Assembly (NCBI RefSeq): GCF_051020765.1
Contig: NC_134933.1
Location: 4,747,461 to 4,811,460, forward strand
DNA length: 64,000 nucleotides
Source of the DNA: Lasioglossum baleicum
Taxonomy: Eukaryota > Arthropoda > Insecta > Hymenoptera > Halictidae
Reading direction: 5' to 3'
The notes below the pieces were generated by a model. It saw nothing but the letters and a program-made list of their open reading frames with translations. It did no database searches and was not told the origin of the DNA. Shown piece after piece: positions 23,201 through 36,253 of this stretch; position 1 is the first letter of the stretch, and each line of letters opens with the position of its first letter. Position numbers and translations under genes: made by a program.

Positions 23201-26200
23201 CAGCGCTAGAAGATAGAGCGCTAGATAAAGGCGAATCCTTTAAGTGCGGGGATTCGCTTTACGGACCGAATTTCCGCGGGCGGAGAGATCGCGAAGGCGC
23301 GGCGAGGCGATCCGACGTAATTTACTTTGACAGTAATAAAAGCTGTAATATTAGCCATTTATGACCTCGAATGTATGGTGTACGGGGCGATGTTCCGAGG
23401 AGGCGAAGGAGTCGTTAAAAGTAATAGGTACACGAGGGATAGCGTTCCTTTCATTCGGGCGAAATTTGCGGTAATAGCCGAGACACCCCGGCGGAATCAA
23501 ATTTTATAGAAAATTTTACTGCGTTCCATCGACGCCACTTTATGGGGCGAACTTTTTATCGGGAGGAACGGCAAAGTTTTCAGAAGCCACGGATGCGATG
23601 CAGCTGGCTCGAAGCCGGCTACGCCTCGTCCTCTTCGCCGGCTATCGGTTAAGGCCAATCACACGGGATAAAAGTTTCGCTCCTCTCTCTCTCTCTCTAT
23701 CCCTCTCGTTCTTCCGCCCCGGAGGAAAAATCCCGCTGTGACCTAAATTCTTCTCGGAGCGCTCGTAATTGAAGCTTGCGACGGTGGAACGTTCTAATTA
23801 ATTTCAACGTTAATGTCGCGATACCGGCTCGCGCAGCGCGCCACCTAACGTCTCGAAAGACCTCCGAAATTGATTCCCTCTCCTCGTGAGAAAGGATCAA
23901 GCATAAATCAAGACGCTTTATCTGCTCGATACAATCTCGTTAGTGACGATCATACGGATTCTTTATACCACCGGGCTTCTCGAACTGCTGTGATAATCGT
24001 AAGATCGTCTCGGAGCCCGCTCTTTTTATATCTTTCGTCTGCATCTACTATCGTCGAGACTCATCTCTGCTCGTCCAATAGGTTCATAACGCGGGGGAAT
24101 GCTCGCCGGCGATTCGGATCGCGAATGTTTACGGGAGCCACGTGACAACATTCCGGCTTGTCGTTAATAATCACACGGGTCGGGACGATCCTGATCGTCC
24201 TAACTGCGTCACCTGGTTCGGGCTGGATCGGACGTAGATCGAGTGCAATTCTGTGTTGGATTGCAGTCGCTCTCTCGCTTCCAGTCTTCCTCACCACCCG
24301 GGAGATGGAGACACGCTCGGCGAAGTCGAAAGATAACGAGAAATCTGGGATTTCGAGGACCTTGAAGTGCTAGCTAAAATGATTCGTAATTAGATTATAG
24401 CTACAGTGAAGGTAAAAGTCGCACTATTAAACATCGAAAAATTTCTCGACATTTAAAATCAGTTAGTAGTTAATTTGCAAAAAGTCTGATTACTAGTTAG
24501 GGCTGAAAGAAGGCACGTTTACCCCACTTCAGATTAAGGAAAGAAAAGTTGAGCTGTGCAGATCACAATTTCTGAAACCAATTTAAGTAATTTACTTCGA
24601 AGCTTTCTGATTCCTCTGCCAGCAATTATATCCAACCATTTGTTGACAACGGAGGCCCGTTACACAATTCTATATCGCTCGAAATAATTATCAGACTTCC
24701 TGCTAGCGTTATCGCTGAAGTCTTCTCCCGATAATCCGAGCAATCGGCCTAGCCAATCAGGCGTGTTGGAGCGAGCGGACGCCTCTAATAAGATCTCGGT
24801 AACCTTTCACGTCCCTCTCCCCATCCCGGACCGGTGCTACAATAATTGAATCCCGGCGCGGAAGATCCAGTTTCGAAAAATGCCCAAGAGAGTCCGAGAG
24901 TACGCGGCGCGTGAACAAGAAACGAAGCGGCCTCGCGCGCCGATCAGCTTCCTCCAGCTTGTGCAGCCTGAAATTATCGGTTATCCGAACAGCATCGTCG
25001 ATTACGTCCCGCGTCGATCATCGAACTTTCCACGCGGAAGTGAAACGGACACCGGCGCGGCGAACCGGGTCGGCCGCCTCTAATAAAAATCTACATTAAC
25101 GTCGCGACTTCGGTTACCTGTGGCTAGCCGCAGGGCCCAAGAAGGAGTGGGAGGCCGAGCTGGGACTCAGGAACGAGACTTGTTCGTTTCTATTGTGGCC
25201 GATGCAGGGCCCCGGTCTGGGCACGCCTCTTAATTAGCGAGAACGCGTCGCGCCAGGGGGCGATTCCCGATGACTTACGTGAAACGCGGGAAAACAACGG
25301 CCGGCGCGGCGTGAGAAGCGAGTTTATCGGCCCCTTGACATCCGTGGTTCCGCACCTGGCTTATTATCTACCTTTACATCGTGATACAGTCGTCAGGTAA
25401 ATTGAGACGCTCTATTAGTCAGACTCCGGCAGCCAGACTTTACCGCTGACGCTTATTTCTCCAAGTAAATTGAGAAATATGACGCTGCAAACATTATTTG
25501 AATATATCTAAACATTCATAATTGAATTAGAAAAATACATCACTGTATTCGGGATTGTCTACAGAATCATTTAACTTAAAGCTCGATAAATTCATGAAGT
25601 TTGCACTCGACAAACGGTTGATACCACGTTCATTTAACGCCACTGATAAAGGCACCCGGTGAATGAGTAGCGAAAATAAAAAAGCTCTTATTACTCCGCT
25701 TGATAAAGGGTTGCAACGTCGGGCAGCCGACTGTAATTACTGTAAATGGTTTCTCGAAGGGAGGAAGATTGAATTCCCCAGAAATTTGTCGATCACTTCC
25801 CACGGCGACTTTACCGTAGTCGATCGAACGCAATGAGACCCAAAAAGGTGGTCGTGCTCTGCGCAGCATCATATCGTGCACGCGAGACCGAGCATCTGGC
25901 TGGTTTTTGCTCGCGACCGCATTACAAGCCGCCGTGAACCTCTAAACCGCGATATCTAGCCGTGAACTTACATCGGAAGCGTAGTGGAAGGTTCTGCGAG
26001 CGAGAACGCTCGATCGGTATTAGCGGACGAGGTGAGGAGGCAGAGAGGCGAGACCGGCAGCAGCCGTGCTCGAGAGAGCTCGGTGGTGGAGGAATGCGAG
26101 GAGGCCATCTTGGCGAAGGGGGCATCCCCCTTCTAAAGAGGCCCCGAGGAGCCTTCTCGCGTCCACGGGGCCCGTTTCTCCCTCTCTCTGACTCTCTTCG

Positions 26201-29200
26201 ATCCCCGCTTCTTCCTCCTTGTTCCTCCTCGGGCCCCTGCCCCTGCCCCTGCCACGGCCTCGCGCACTCTCCGGCTCCCTGTCCGTCGATCTGCCGGCCT
26301 CGTCCGTCCATCCGTCCCCGTGCAGGCCTCGTACACACCTGCATTGATTGGCCTTACGCACGCGAGCGCCAATGTCACAATAATTATTAAAACATAAATC
26401 CTCAAGGGGCGTGCAGCTATGCCCCGCGCCGACAATGCGCGTTTCTTTCGCCATCCGGGAGCAGATGCCGATCCCATATCGCTTTTTGCCACCTTCCGCT
26501 TCGGTGTTTTTCCATTTTAAAGTTTCGCGAATCACATTCCATTCATTTTTTAAAGGTCTCGACCTCGAAACGTTGACCAAGTCTCCGAGATCGTGTTTAT
26601 TCAATTCGGTCTTATATCCTATTCACTGTCACTTACAGACGCCGACCTCATTTCTATTTGAAAGCTCAACCAACGAGACGCGTTCTCGCTTTTCCATTTC
26701 GAGCTGTATAATATAATATTCCTCTCGCAAACATTTTATCGTTCTCCCTGAGTCAAAGTTTATCTAGTTTACGCGATCGACGCCACAGTATTCACGGTGA
26801 TCGCCGAGGCGTCTACGCAAAGTGATCCAGATTGGGCCGTCTCGAGGTTGTATCCCCGGTTTCAAGGTTCTGCAAGTCGACAGCAAAGAGTCGTAAGATT
26901 TACCACGGCAGTGGTGTGTGCAAGGAAAGAAGGGGCTGGGTATCGTCGCGTCTCCCTGGTCGTTTGAAAGTCTAATTTTACAGGAATTCTGTTTTCATAG
27001 GCGTCGCGCGGACGTGTGCGTACGGCGTTGACAGCGTCCACGGCCGCGTATCGACGTTGCCTCGGCGTTGTATATTAAATTTCCCCGTAGACGGTTGCGT
27101 TAACGACTCTCCGGCCATTCTTGTCACGTAGCCGCGTTTTTCGTGGAGTCCCGCGATACATCGCCGTTATTTTCACCGGTGGAAATAATCGGGCCAGAAT
27201 AGAGCCAATATCTCGGAGCTAATAGACCGGCGGAACACGTTCAACGCTCGCGGTGATCGAGCTCTCCGCGTTCTCGGACGCTGCACCCAACGCAACGGCT
27301 GACTCGATGTGGGAGTACCAGGGTCGGGATATGCATGTATTCAATGGAATTTCAGACTGCAGTAGACACGCGTGCGAACGGGTACTTAGAAAGCGGCTAA
27401 TGCTTTCGGATTCCTCCTCAGGAACCGGAGGCACCCCGAAGTGCATGTATCTCGACGGCTTAGGTCCGTTCTTCCCACCTCCCCAGGACTTTCTTCTTCT
27501 CCTTTCTTTCTTCCTTTCCTTCCTTCTTTATTTATTTCTTTCTCCTCCCGCCGATGTAGAACCGCGTCAAGATACATGTACACAGAGGCGCAGGATGTTT
27601 CACTCTATCCCCACATACTTGAACCCACGGACCGTAAAACACCGGCGTGGAAAACGGACGAAAGCCTCTGAGTGCTTGCCGGCTTGCCTGCCGAGAGAAA
27701 AACGTTTCCTAATCCCCGCAACTGCGTCCGCCGTCGAGACGGTAAGTGATACGGTTCACGACGCCTCCTCTTTCGTTTCTTCTTTATGTTTTGTCGCGGC
27801 TGGATTCCCCATACCACCGGGAATTATGACGGGCCACAGATCCTCTCCTGCCGGAAATATACTGGTTACCGCCGCACTTATTTCGACCCAGTTCAACGAC
27901 GGGCCCGCTGATACCTCCAAGCCACCGCGCCGCGCTGCTGCGTTCGCGGAAAACGACTCCGCCGATGATGGCTCAAGATTGCCACTCACGCCACGGTTTA
28001 CCATTCTGTCGGATACCACTTTTATATCGCCCCTCTTAGGCCGGCTTAGTCCTTTAAACCCTTCGCGCTCAGAACCCTTTCAGAACCGCTGCTCCGTGTC
28101 GTTATAAAAACACTGGCGAGTCGATGATGTCAATTATGTAGAGACCGCGAAAGCCTATTGCCGTGAAGCGGTAGTTTAGCGTGAGTCTTCTTTGAAAATG
28201 GGTTGTATGGTCGGGTTCAGTCTATTGCTTAGCAGAGGTACATTCAGTTCATTGGAGTTCAGGTTTAGGTTTGGTCGCCTTTCTCTCCTGATCATCAGGA
28301 AGCTGCCGCCCTCGCACAACAAGTAGCTATGATTTTAGTAACACGTAGGATGCGTATCTTATGTGGTACGCGCTTGTCGCAGGTGGAAGGAACGTGTGGC
28401 AGTAACCTGGTGGGTCGTTGTAATCGGCGCAGACAAGAGGGGAAACTCGCGGGCCAATAAACGCTGATCGAGGTCGTCGGTGGATTCGTTATTTCCCGGT
28501 GCGGGGGTGTAGAAGAGCATGGTGCGCGCTCTCCGCAGCAGCCCTCGACCATTTAAAGCGGACCCGGTGCAAATAGAGGTTTGGAAGCGCGGGGTTCACG
28601 GGGCTCGTTGTTCGTCGTAAGGGCCGTCGCCGGCGTCAGTGTGCCTGGGGACGGTTGCGGGTGGCCCCACACCCCCGTCGAATATTCAATCGGATGCATT
28701 ACGGAGGCCACGGGGGTGGGTTTCGATGTAATCCTCCGGCGGCAGCGGGTTTCGCCTCTGTGCGTGCCGGAGATGCAGCGAACGGCGCCGTGGCGTGGGT
28801 GAGTGCCGGCTACGGCTGTGTGGGTTCCTCTGCGAGCTCAATAGACAGCGGGTGTCTGCGCATTCATCGGGACGGCTGCTTTTAGCGCGACACACGCACG
28901 CATAAAATGCGCGCGCGAGAGAGAGAGAGCTAGCGAGCACACGATGGCTGGTATCGCGAGCCCACCTCCGACGCGAACACTTATGTAATTATTGTCGACG
29001 GTTCTATCGCGCTCGCGAAGAACCTCGCGAAGATCTCGTTGTCGGCGGGAGATGCAATTTCTGTGAAGTCGGCGCCGCCACCGATCGATTCAACCCCCAC
29101 GCCCCGTCAGACACGAGTTTAATGGTCGTTGATGAACGGCGAAAAAAAAGGGGGGCGGCGATGGCGGTGGCGGTGGCGGGAGAAAGGGATTCTTTTCAAG

Positions 29201-30452
29201 CCGACCGGCCAGTGAACAGCGGTACCGAGCGGATTGAATGATGCCCGCGACTGAATAAGACTCGATGTAAACCGAGCCGCGGAGATTTTGTATTAGGGCG
29301 CGCGGCGCGGATCGAAACTGTGTCAGGGATGTTGACCCGTTACTCGACCGGGATTGCCCCTTTTCAGGATTCATTTGAAAAGGACCCTGTTTTCAATGCT
29401 GTTTGCCCCGGGACACCGGAGTAGCGGACGTCGATAACAATTTCAAACCTAACCCCTTCGCTTCTTCCTCTTTTTCTCTCTCTCTCTCTCTCCATCCTCC
29501 GGCTTCCTCTCTATGTATATCTGCCTCTCCGTCGCCCTGTTATTTCGGGGGACACCGCTAAGTAGTCCCCCCGCCGCTTTATTGGACAATTAGAATAGCT
29601 ATAATATAGCGACGGCGACGTAATTCCGCGCAGCAGGTTTCTCCGCGGTACTTAGAGCCGCTTCCGAGCTGCATTTTGTAGGCTATATGGGGGAGCCGGT
29701 AGTGCATCCTGCATTTATCGAACGGCTGCTTTTAGTATGCCGTGCAACTAAACCGCCAGGCCATGAATAGTTACGAAATTATTGCCGGTAATTACGATAA
29801 GAAGCGCGCGCCTGTCTTGCCGCGGCAATTCCCGCGACATTGATAAGAACATGGCGCGGCACGGCGCGGAGAGCGTGTACACAGTCGGAACAATCGTTTT
29901 CCCATCGTCATCCAACTATCGTCTGTCGGGATCGATTTTAAAATTGCATTAAGGCCCGGGATCCTATGTATCGGAGACCTGTGGAAGAGTGGAACAGGGT
30001 CGTCGAGAACGGAACATTTGTCACCGTAAAGTTCACTTGATGGCTCGAACAAACAGAAATTATCGGCGTCTCGAGTGTGCATGCGGGGGCGCAGTATCGG
30101 GCCAACCGGTGAAACTAACGATCTTTTGAAAACGCATAATTCTCCAGGCGCCGAATACACACGCCGCCCCCCGAAGCACATCCCGCGGAATACAATCCTC
30201 GCGTGTACGTAAAGAGTCGAAGGAATTACTCGTCGGATATCCTGGAGCTCGCAAAGTGCAACGTTAAGAGAGATATCCAAGCCGCCCCGGCAATTTTCTT
30301 TTACCGTTGGTTCGTCGGTCGGTCCGCTGAGTTTCCATCGTGCACTTTATTAATAAATTAAAGAGGCTGTAATGCGATAGTTACGGCGCGATTCGATGCA
30401 ACAGCTTCCCTCGCCTCGGATCTCATCGTAACTCGCGTTCTTATTTCGCCCT

Positions 30453-30453
<1 letters not shown>
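20249..30453. other. gene-free block
   Basis: No gene, RNA or transposon boundary can be supported in these 10 kb. AT-rich islands lie at about 22480-23000 and 24400-24620. At 22594-22617 a TAGACTCTGTATTTTATACA word resembles the end of the TAGACTG element but has no partner. Simple repeats are (CT)n at 23682-23698, a CCCCTG run at 26233-26252, a pyrimidine-rich CTTT/CTTC tract at about 27488-27545, GGCGGT units at about 29163-29180 and (CT)n at 29474-29492. A 284-codon frame at 27253-28107 is crossed by the pyrimidine tract and looks spurious. Confidence 0.45.
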
Positions 30454-30513
<60 letters not shown>

Positions 30514-30520
30514 TTCTGCA
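30454..30520. repeat. (CT)26 microsatellite with interrupted tail
   Basis: This is an uninterrupted run of about 52 bases of CT (30454-30505), followed by TTTCTC-type interruptions. On the minus strand it translates as an Arg-Glu repeat, which is an artefact. Confidence 0.95.
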
Positions 30521-30984
30521 CCGCCGTGCAGGCTTCCACGCATCCTACGCTATGCACCGGAATGGAGGAGCATCCTGCGCCCACCGAATGACCGCTTTTA
30601 GTGTCTCGGCGAACGACTGCCGGGGACCCAGAAGGAAGCTCGCCCCGCCACTCGAAATTATCTCTCCTAATTGCAATAAGAAAACGCGACACCCGCTTTC
30701 CGTTATCATCCCTCCACAAAAGCGACCGTAGCCGTCCCCGGCTGTTCCCATTCAGCGTTTACGGTTGATCGTCGCCGATCTAGCCATTCCTCTCTAATAG
30801 CCTGACTCGATTCTCGGCACCGATAAACACGATAACTTTCCGGGCGACCACATTGTCTCGAGAGAATACTCATCAATATATGATGATTCCACAAAGAGAA
30901 CTACTTGACATCTCATCTACTTTAAACTAGCATGTATTGATGAAATATGAGACGCGTGAGACAGTACCCCAAGCTAAACACAGA

Positions 30985-31135
30985 CAGGACGTATGTTTGC
31001 TTCACATCGGACGTAGGTTTGGATTCAGTCTAGATTGGACCTAGATTAGACGTAGACCAGATGCAACTCTACGTTGAGCCAGGGTTAGGTAGATTCAGCC
31101 TAAATTGGACGCATGTTTGGATTAAGTTTAAGTCC
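30985..31135. repeat. decayed tandem array, unit about 29 bp
   Basis: Variants of GGACGTAGGTTTGGATTCAG followed by TCTAGATT recur across this interval (about 30986, 31008, 31035 and 31105). Examples are GGACGTATGTTTG, GGACGTAGGTTTGG, GGACCTAGATTAGACGTAG and GGACGCATGTTTGG. The units are strongly diverged, so the exact period and copy number are uncertain. No coding frame spans it. Confidence 0.6.
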
Positions 31136-32920
31136 AAGTATTGTAACCTAACAGCCTGACATCAGCACTGTTAAACCGCTGCGCATGAATTTGCGTTCGG
31201 AGAATTCACTTGTCGATCAAACTGTCGAACAGAAAGTATCTGCAAACAATGATTTTACAAAGAAAATTATTTAACTTGTCCTACTTTCATTCTTTCCATT
31301 GATGGAAATCTCAAGCGCGTAGAACTTGCTTGTATTCCCGCTGGTAGTGGAATTCGGGTGTGAAAGAAAGAGAGAAAGAAAAGATAATATTTGTGTAATA
31401 CATATATGTAGAAGCAGAGCTTCATAAAATTAAGGGACAAACCAACACTCCCCCGATTTGTCAGAACGCGGGCATAATGTACGGTGTACGGGACACGCGA
31501 CTCGTCTGCTGCTGGTCGTCCGAAAAATAATTAACGGGATTAATTCGACCAGGCATTCAAGTAATTAATTACGAAGGGCGCGGTGGCCGGAGAGGCCGCA
31601 GTCCGCCGATCATCGTGTACACGGGGACGAGCGATAAATCACGGAAGATTCACCTACTTCGACGGCGATCTCGGTGTCGCTAAACCGCACATTTCCCTGC
31701 TAACGGTTCGCTCTCCCGTCGCGGTGCTTTCTCACGTCGAAAATTTCCATACTAGATACACAATACGCCCATAAATCTCCGGCAGGCGCGGAGATAGCGG
31801 CCCGTCGTGGAAGGGCAAGCGAACGAGCTAGCTAGCTCTGGCAAACGAGATACTAGAGAGGGAGAGAGCGGGAGAGAACGTACACACGGCGGCGGTGTCT
31901 CGCTCTCGAATTTCGTTCCGATCGATTTTTCGCGGGTCGCGGGAATTCGCCGGAGCTGGGAGCGCGCAAATTGCCGCGCGAATCCCTTCACGGAGTCGCG
32001 TGCGCTGCGATAGGGCACACAGGGTCGGCCGGGCGTAGTTTCGCGACGTAATATCGATCACCGCAGGACAATCCCCGGCTTCCTTTATCGCGGCAGCTAT
32101 TCCCATCGTTCGCGGCGTCGCACGTGCGCCCGCAAGATCGAGCTCTACGTTTTTACGCTCCTTGTCGCACGAGCCGAAATCCCGTCGGCTCGTAACCGGT
32201 CGCACCGCGCAACCTTGACAACCTATCCGCCGCGAAACGGCCGACCATTCAATATTTTCAAAAAGCAATTTCGCGTTAGACTGTTTGCCCTGGCGTGCCG
32301 TTGCCTCGGGATGAGAAGAGCCGAGGCAGGGTCCCTGGGATATCGCGAGCACGTGCGCTTAACCACGTAGGAGCACACACGAGCGAGTTGCGGGGTGAGT
32401 CTGAGTAAACGCCGCGCCGCGCCGGGGCTTGGGCGAAGTGCGTCGCTTGCGATATCGATGCCAGACGCGATGCCTTTCGGGAGACGTTGGTAACAGGGGG
32501 GCCGACTGCCGGAGATTGCGGGACACGCATCTTCTCGAGCCTTCCTCGGTGACACAGCGTGCGGGATATCACCATGACCCGAGTTTATGCGGAAAAGCGT
32601 CGCAAGTGGAGAGCTTTGCGGTACCTAGCCTGCGTCTTATACTGAGTGCACGCTCGTATCAAGATGTTAATGTAACAAGTTTCCAGCCTTTGTTACTTGG
32701 CACGGTTGTTGATGTACCGGGACCGTTGAGGACGACGTTCGATATCCTCTTAGAAAATTAGTCGGTCGAAGTTTACGTTCGCGATACATACATCAGAGGT
32801 TCAAGACATTCAATTCTCATTAGCAGCTTCAAACAGCCGAAATCTTGAGAAGAACTGCTTCTAGGATGAGGACTTTCTGTCCTGGATCATTAGTACTGCT
32901 TCTTCTTGTAGAAGGAACTC
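31136..32920. other. gene-free block with TAATTA-type words
   Basis: No gene recognised. The interval 31525-31572 contains AATAATTAAC, GGATTAATTC and GTAATTAATTAC within 50 bases, words typical of homeodomain binding sites. A GAGCTAGCTAGCTC palindrome lies at 31827-31840. Frames of up to 174 codons on the minus strand around 31.8-32.5 kb overlap others and have no recognisable domain. Confidence 0.45.
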
Positions 32921-33400
32921 TAGATTGTAAAGACGAAGGAGCATGAGTGGTACAGTCATAGAATGCAGTATCCAGTAGTCCTAGAAAGAAAATGAGAGTT
33001 TACTCGAGCTGAGGGACTGCAGATCTTAGAAACTCCTAATTGACGGGGTCCTAAGATTCAAAGTCGATAACCAATGAGAAGAATGGAATGTGTCTAATCA
33101 TGTGTCTAATGATGTAATACGTTCAATGTCGAGTGGATCGTCGTCGTTGAGAAAAGAATTTGTAGTGGGTCAGATTGTGAAGTTAAAGGAGCATGATTAG
33201 TACAGGACAAGCCTAGAATACAGTACCCAGATCTCCTACAAGGAAAATAGGAGTTTATCTAAACTGAAGAGCTACAAGTCTCAGAAACTGCTAACGTCAG
33301 AGTCCTAGGATTCTAAGTCTGATAAGCGGAGGTCATGGAGAAGAATGGAATGTGTCAAATGATGGGATGTGTTTAATGTATAGTGAGTCGTCGGCTGTTG
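32921..33400. repeat. tandem duplication, about 250-262 bp unit
   Basis: Two diverged copies lie head to tail, about 32921-33155 and 33171-33400. Landmarks are GATTGTAAAGACGAAGGAGCA at 32923 and GATTGTGAAGTTAAAGGAGCA at 33173, a shift of 250. The word GAGAAGAATGGAATGTGTC lies at 33076 and 33338, a shift of 262. Between these, AGTCCTAG, GAAACT and AGGAGTTTA-like words occur in the same order. Divergence is moderate, with several indels. Stops are frequent in all frames, so the unit is not coding. Confidence 0.85.
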
Positions 33401-36077
33401 AATGCCGGACCTCTCAATTTTTCTGTACGAAGAGTGAAATGGAGTTTCGCATCGCGCTGGAGCAGACTCAAAGGAGTTTCTACGGTCGGAGGAGTCGGAC
33501 AGACGTCCGAATCAAAATTTCGCGACACGTTGGAGGACCATCGAACAAGCGGCCATCCTTCTTCCGGTCCTTCTTCTCTAGACGCTGGCGTATCCCAGCC
33601 GCAAGAACGAAAAGAAGAAAGCGAAGGATTTCGTCGTTTCTTACGGCCGGATCCCTTCTCGAACCGGTTAAGGATTCGACGATTTATATCCTCGCGTAAA
33701 GGGGCGCTTAGAGCGTACTGGCATCTTACTCGGACGCTGGTATAGCCAGATGAGAACGGGGGAAAAACGAGGGAACGAGAGAGCATGCGTATCGAGACAA
33801 TACGACTCGATCTGAAGTGAGCCGGAGAGAGAAAAAGAACGGGAGAAAGGGAGACGTCGAAAGCGACCGCGCGCACGAGAGAGAGAGAGAAAGAGGTCGA
33901 GCTTTTGTAATGCGCCACCTCTTAACAGGAGTTTCGCAATTCCAAGAGAGATAGAGAGAGAGAAAAAGGGGGGTGTGCTAGGGGAAAAGAAGGGGGGAAG
34001 AAAAATTCCGCGGGCGGAACGAGCGTCGCCCCTGAGAACGGAACGATACGGCGTTAATTGTGACCCGACGAAAGTGGAGGCAGGGAAAAGTTCGACGGTG
34101 GGACCGTCGAAAGAGAATTAAGCGATTCGAGATGAATTTTACGGGCCGCTTAAGATTCCGCCGAGATTCTCGAGTACTTTCGCCTCGATCCGTTTTTCTT
34201 CGAGCTTTCCGAGGGCTGGCTGGGCTTGTTCCGCGAACGCCAAGGGGTGAGAAACACAGGGAAGAACGAGCCGGGGCTACGGCGAACAGTGGGACAAGGA
34301 GCGGACGAGGAGGTAGGGGAGAGAGACGGCTGGCTCGTTTCGTACCTTCAGCCTTTTTAGGAGGAGAAGAAAGACCGTGAGCGGCGAAGAAGAAAAACTG
34401 GAGGAGAAGGGTGACGGAGTAAAGGGTCGACGACGACCTGAACAAGGACCGCCGACGACGATTTACCGCTTCCTTAGACGCATTGGAACGCGGCCTCGTT
34501 CGCTATATCCTCAATCCTCACCGACGTTAGAGCCTCTGCACCGTTTCTCTCTCTCTCCCTCTTTCTTCTGCGAAAAGCTGGACGGAGCAGAGAGGCCGTC
34601 GATTTTCGGACGAAATTTGTGGTCGCCGCCGGTGAACGCCGGCCAACGACCGAAAACATCGGATCTACATGGAGACCTGTCGCACCGCTCGCCGGTCAGT
34701 GTTCGACCATTCCAGACGTCCTGGTTTTTGCGGAAGCTCCCCGATACCCGTGGAATATTTTAAACTCCAGAAATTCCGTTCTCCATCGTTCATCGTCGGA
34801 CATGACGCGCTCTCACTAATACAGAAGCTTCTGCGCAGCTGACCAGGATCCACCCGCCGTGTGTGCCCGACGCTGAAATCCATCCGGTCATTCGACGCCT
34901 ATGCCGAGCATCGGCTGCCGGTTTCTGAGCTGCGCTGGTCAGGAGCTGCGAGGATCAACTGACGAACGATCGATCGATAGGTAATCTTACGCGGGCGTAC
35001 CGTGTCTGCCACGATGCGCGCGGACAAAGGACATCTGACTCGTTATCGTGTGTCGAAATCCATGGGACAGGGGAAGGACACCGTGGATATAGAGAAATGC
35101 CGTCGCGTCGCGCCGGTAGAGTAGCCTCGGTAATTGCCGCGACAGTCTCGAGCAGAAGAGCGGAGGAATTGAGCCCGAGGAAAATGAAACGAGACGAGAT
35201 CGGCTACGTACAACAGGGTGCGTTCGAAAGCGGGAAGAGAGATCGGCGAGAGGGAGAACGATCGAAGGAGCAAAGGAGAGGATTACTTTGGTTTAGGCGA
35301 TGGCCTGTAGTAACCTCACCGACTGCGGCCGAGCAGAGTCGGATCGACTGCACGGACCGAGACGGGAGGAAAGGAGATGCTGGAAGGACGAGAGCCAGCG
35401 AAACAGCTCCGAAGAGAGAGAGAAACCGAGCCTTCTTACCCAAGGAACCGGTTCTCTCGACTCTTCGTAGCCTGCTACGACTGCCGTGCCGGCTGCCCCT
35501 CTTTTGCTTTACCTCTGAGACATGGCACTTAGAGTCAGCCGGGCCTCTGCTCGCCGAGATCCGCGGGTCTTTCAGCGGTCGGACCTTGCACTTGCCTTTA
35601 AATCGCTCCGCGTCAACTAACTCTATGATATGCACTCGCCCGAGAATCCTTCCCCGATCCGCACGCTCGCAATTCACATCGACCGCCGCGCAGCGTCGAG
35701 CCGAGCGAAATCCAATGGAATGCGATTGAACCTTCCCCACCGTCATACTACTTTCATCCGTTTAATTAGTCTAGCTTTGGAGGATCCGGCACAAACGAAT
35801 AGGTTCGTTTTCACTACACCTGCCACCCGGGATTGCACTCCATCACTCGAATCGCGAACGAAAGTCTCCTGGAGAGTTGGCTGACTGTCAAAGCACAAAC
35901 GCGGATAACGCAACGCATGATTAAGTAGATTTTAATCTTAATACTATTGTTCGCACAGTTCACTTCTACCAAGAAGTTTGCGTTCTTCTACCACTCAATT
36001 ACTACACTGTGGAGCTACGACTTGAACTATGATTTAGCGAGTGAAAGAGATTTTTCCCTCGTTTTAATTTTCATAAG
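33401..36077. other. GC-rich, purine-biased gene-free block
   Basis: The plus strand is conspicuously purine-rich from about 33750 to 34400, with GA microsatellite pieces at 33876-33890 and 33943-33965. Long open frames occur on both strands (for example 34060-34380 plus, 33978-34445 minus, 35097-35729 plus, 35204-35746 minus), but they mirror each other and contain no domain I can name. The composition would suit a promoter, 5' untranslated exon or CpG island, but nothing in the sequence proves it. Confidence 0.45.
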
Positions 36078-36253
36078 TAGACTGGGGATCTTCATGCAAA
36101 ATAAAATTTTTATACATCAATTGCAAGCTATAGGAGCTAAGTAAAAATTTATTTTCCTCATTAATGATTTTTATATATTACTCTTTTAATCTTTTTCCTG
36201 TTTTGAATTACATCTACTCATTTTTGTCATAAATGCATAAAATCCGCAGTCTA
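36078..36253. mobile_element. TAGACTG-family MITE, complete copy
   Basis: The left end is TA-GACTGGGGATCTTCATGCA and the right end is TGCATAAAATCCGCAGTC-TA. The ends are inverted repeats of about 20 bases with a few mismatches, and both abut TA. The body is about 172 bp of AT-rich sequence without coding capacity. Shared words identify further copies at 38038-38235, 49742-49831, 2783-2830 and 63044-63090. The TA target site suggests a mariner/Tc1-type parent, which is inference. Confidence 0.8.

Noticed and set aside
27253..28107. The longest frame in the window, a 284-codon plus-strand frame.
   Set aside because: It passes through a CTTT/CTTC pyrimidine tract that supplies its hydrophobic segment. 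It overlaps opposite-strand frames and has no recognisable domain.
28255..28280. TTTAGGTTTGG and, at 31083, GGGTTAGGTAG, considered as insect telomeric TTAGG repeats.
   Set aside because: Each holds only one or two degenerate units. No array is present.
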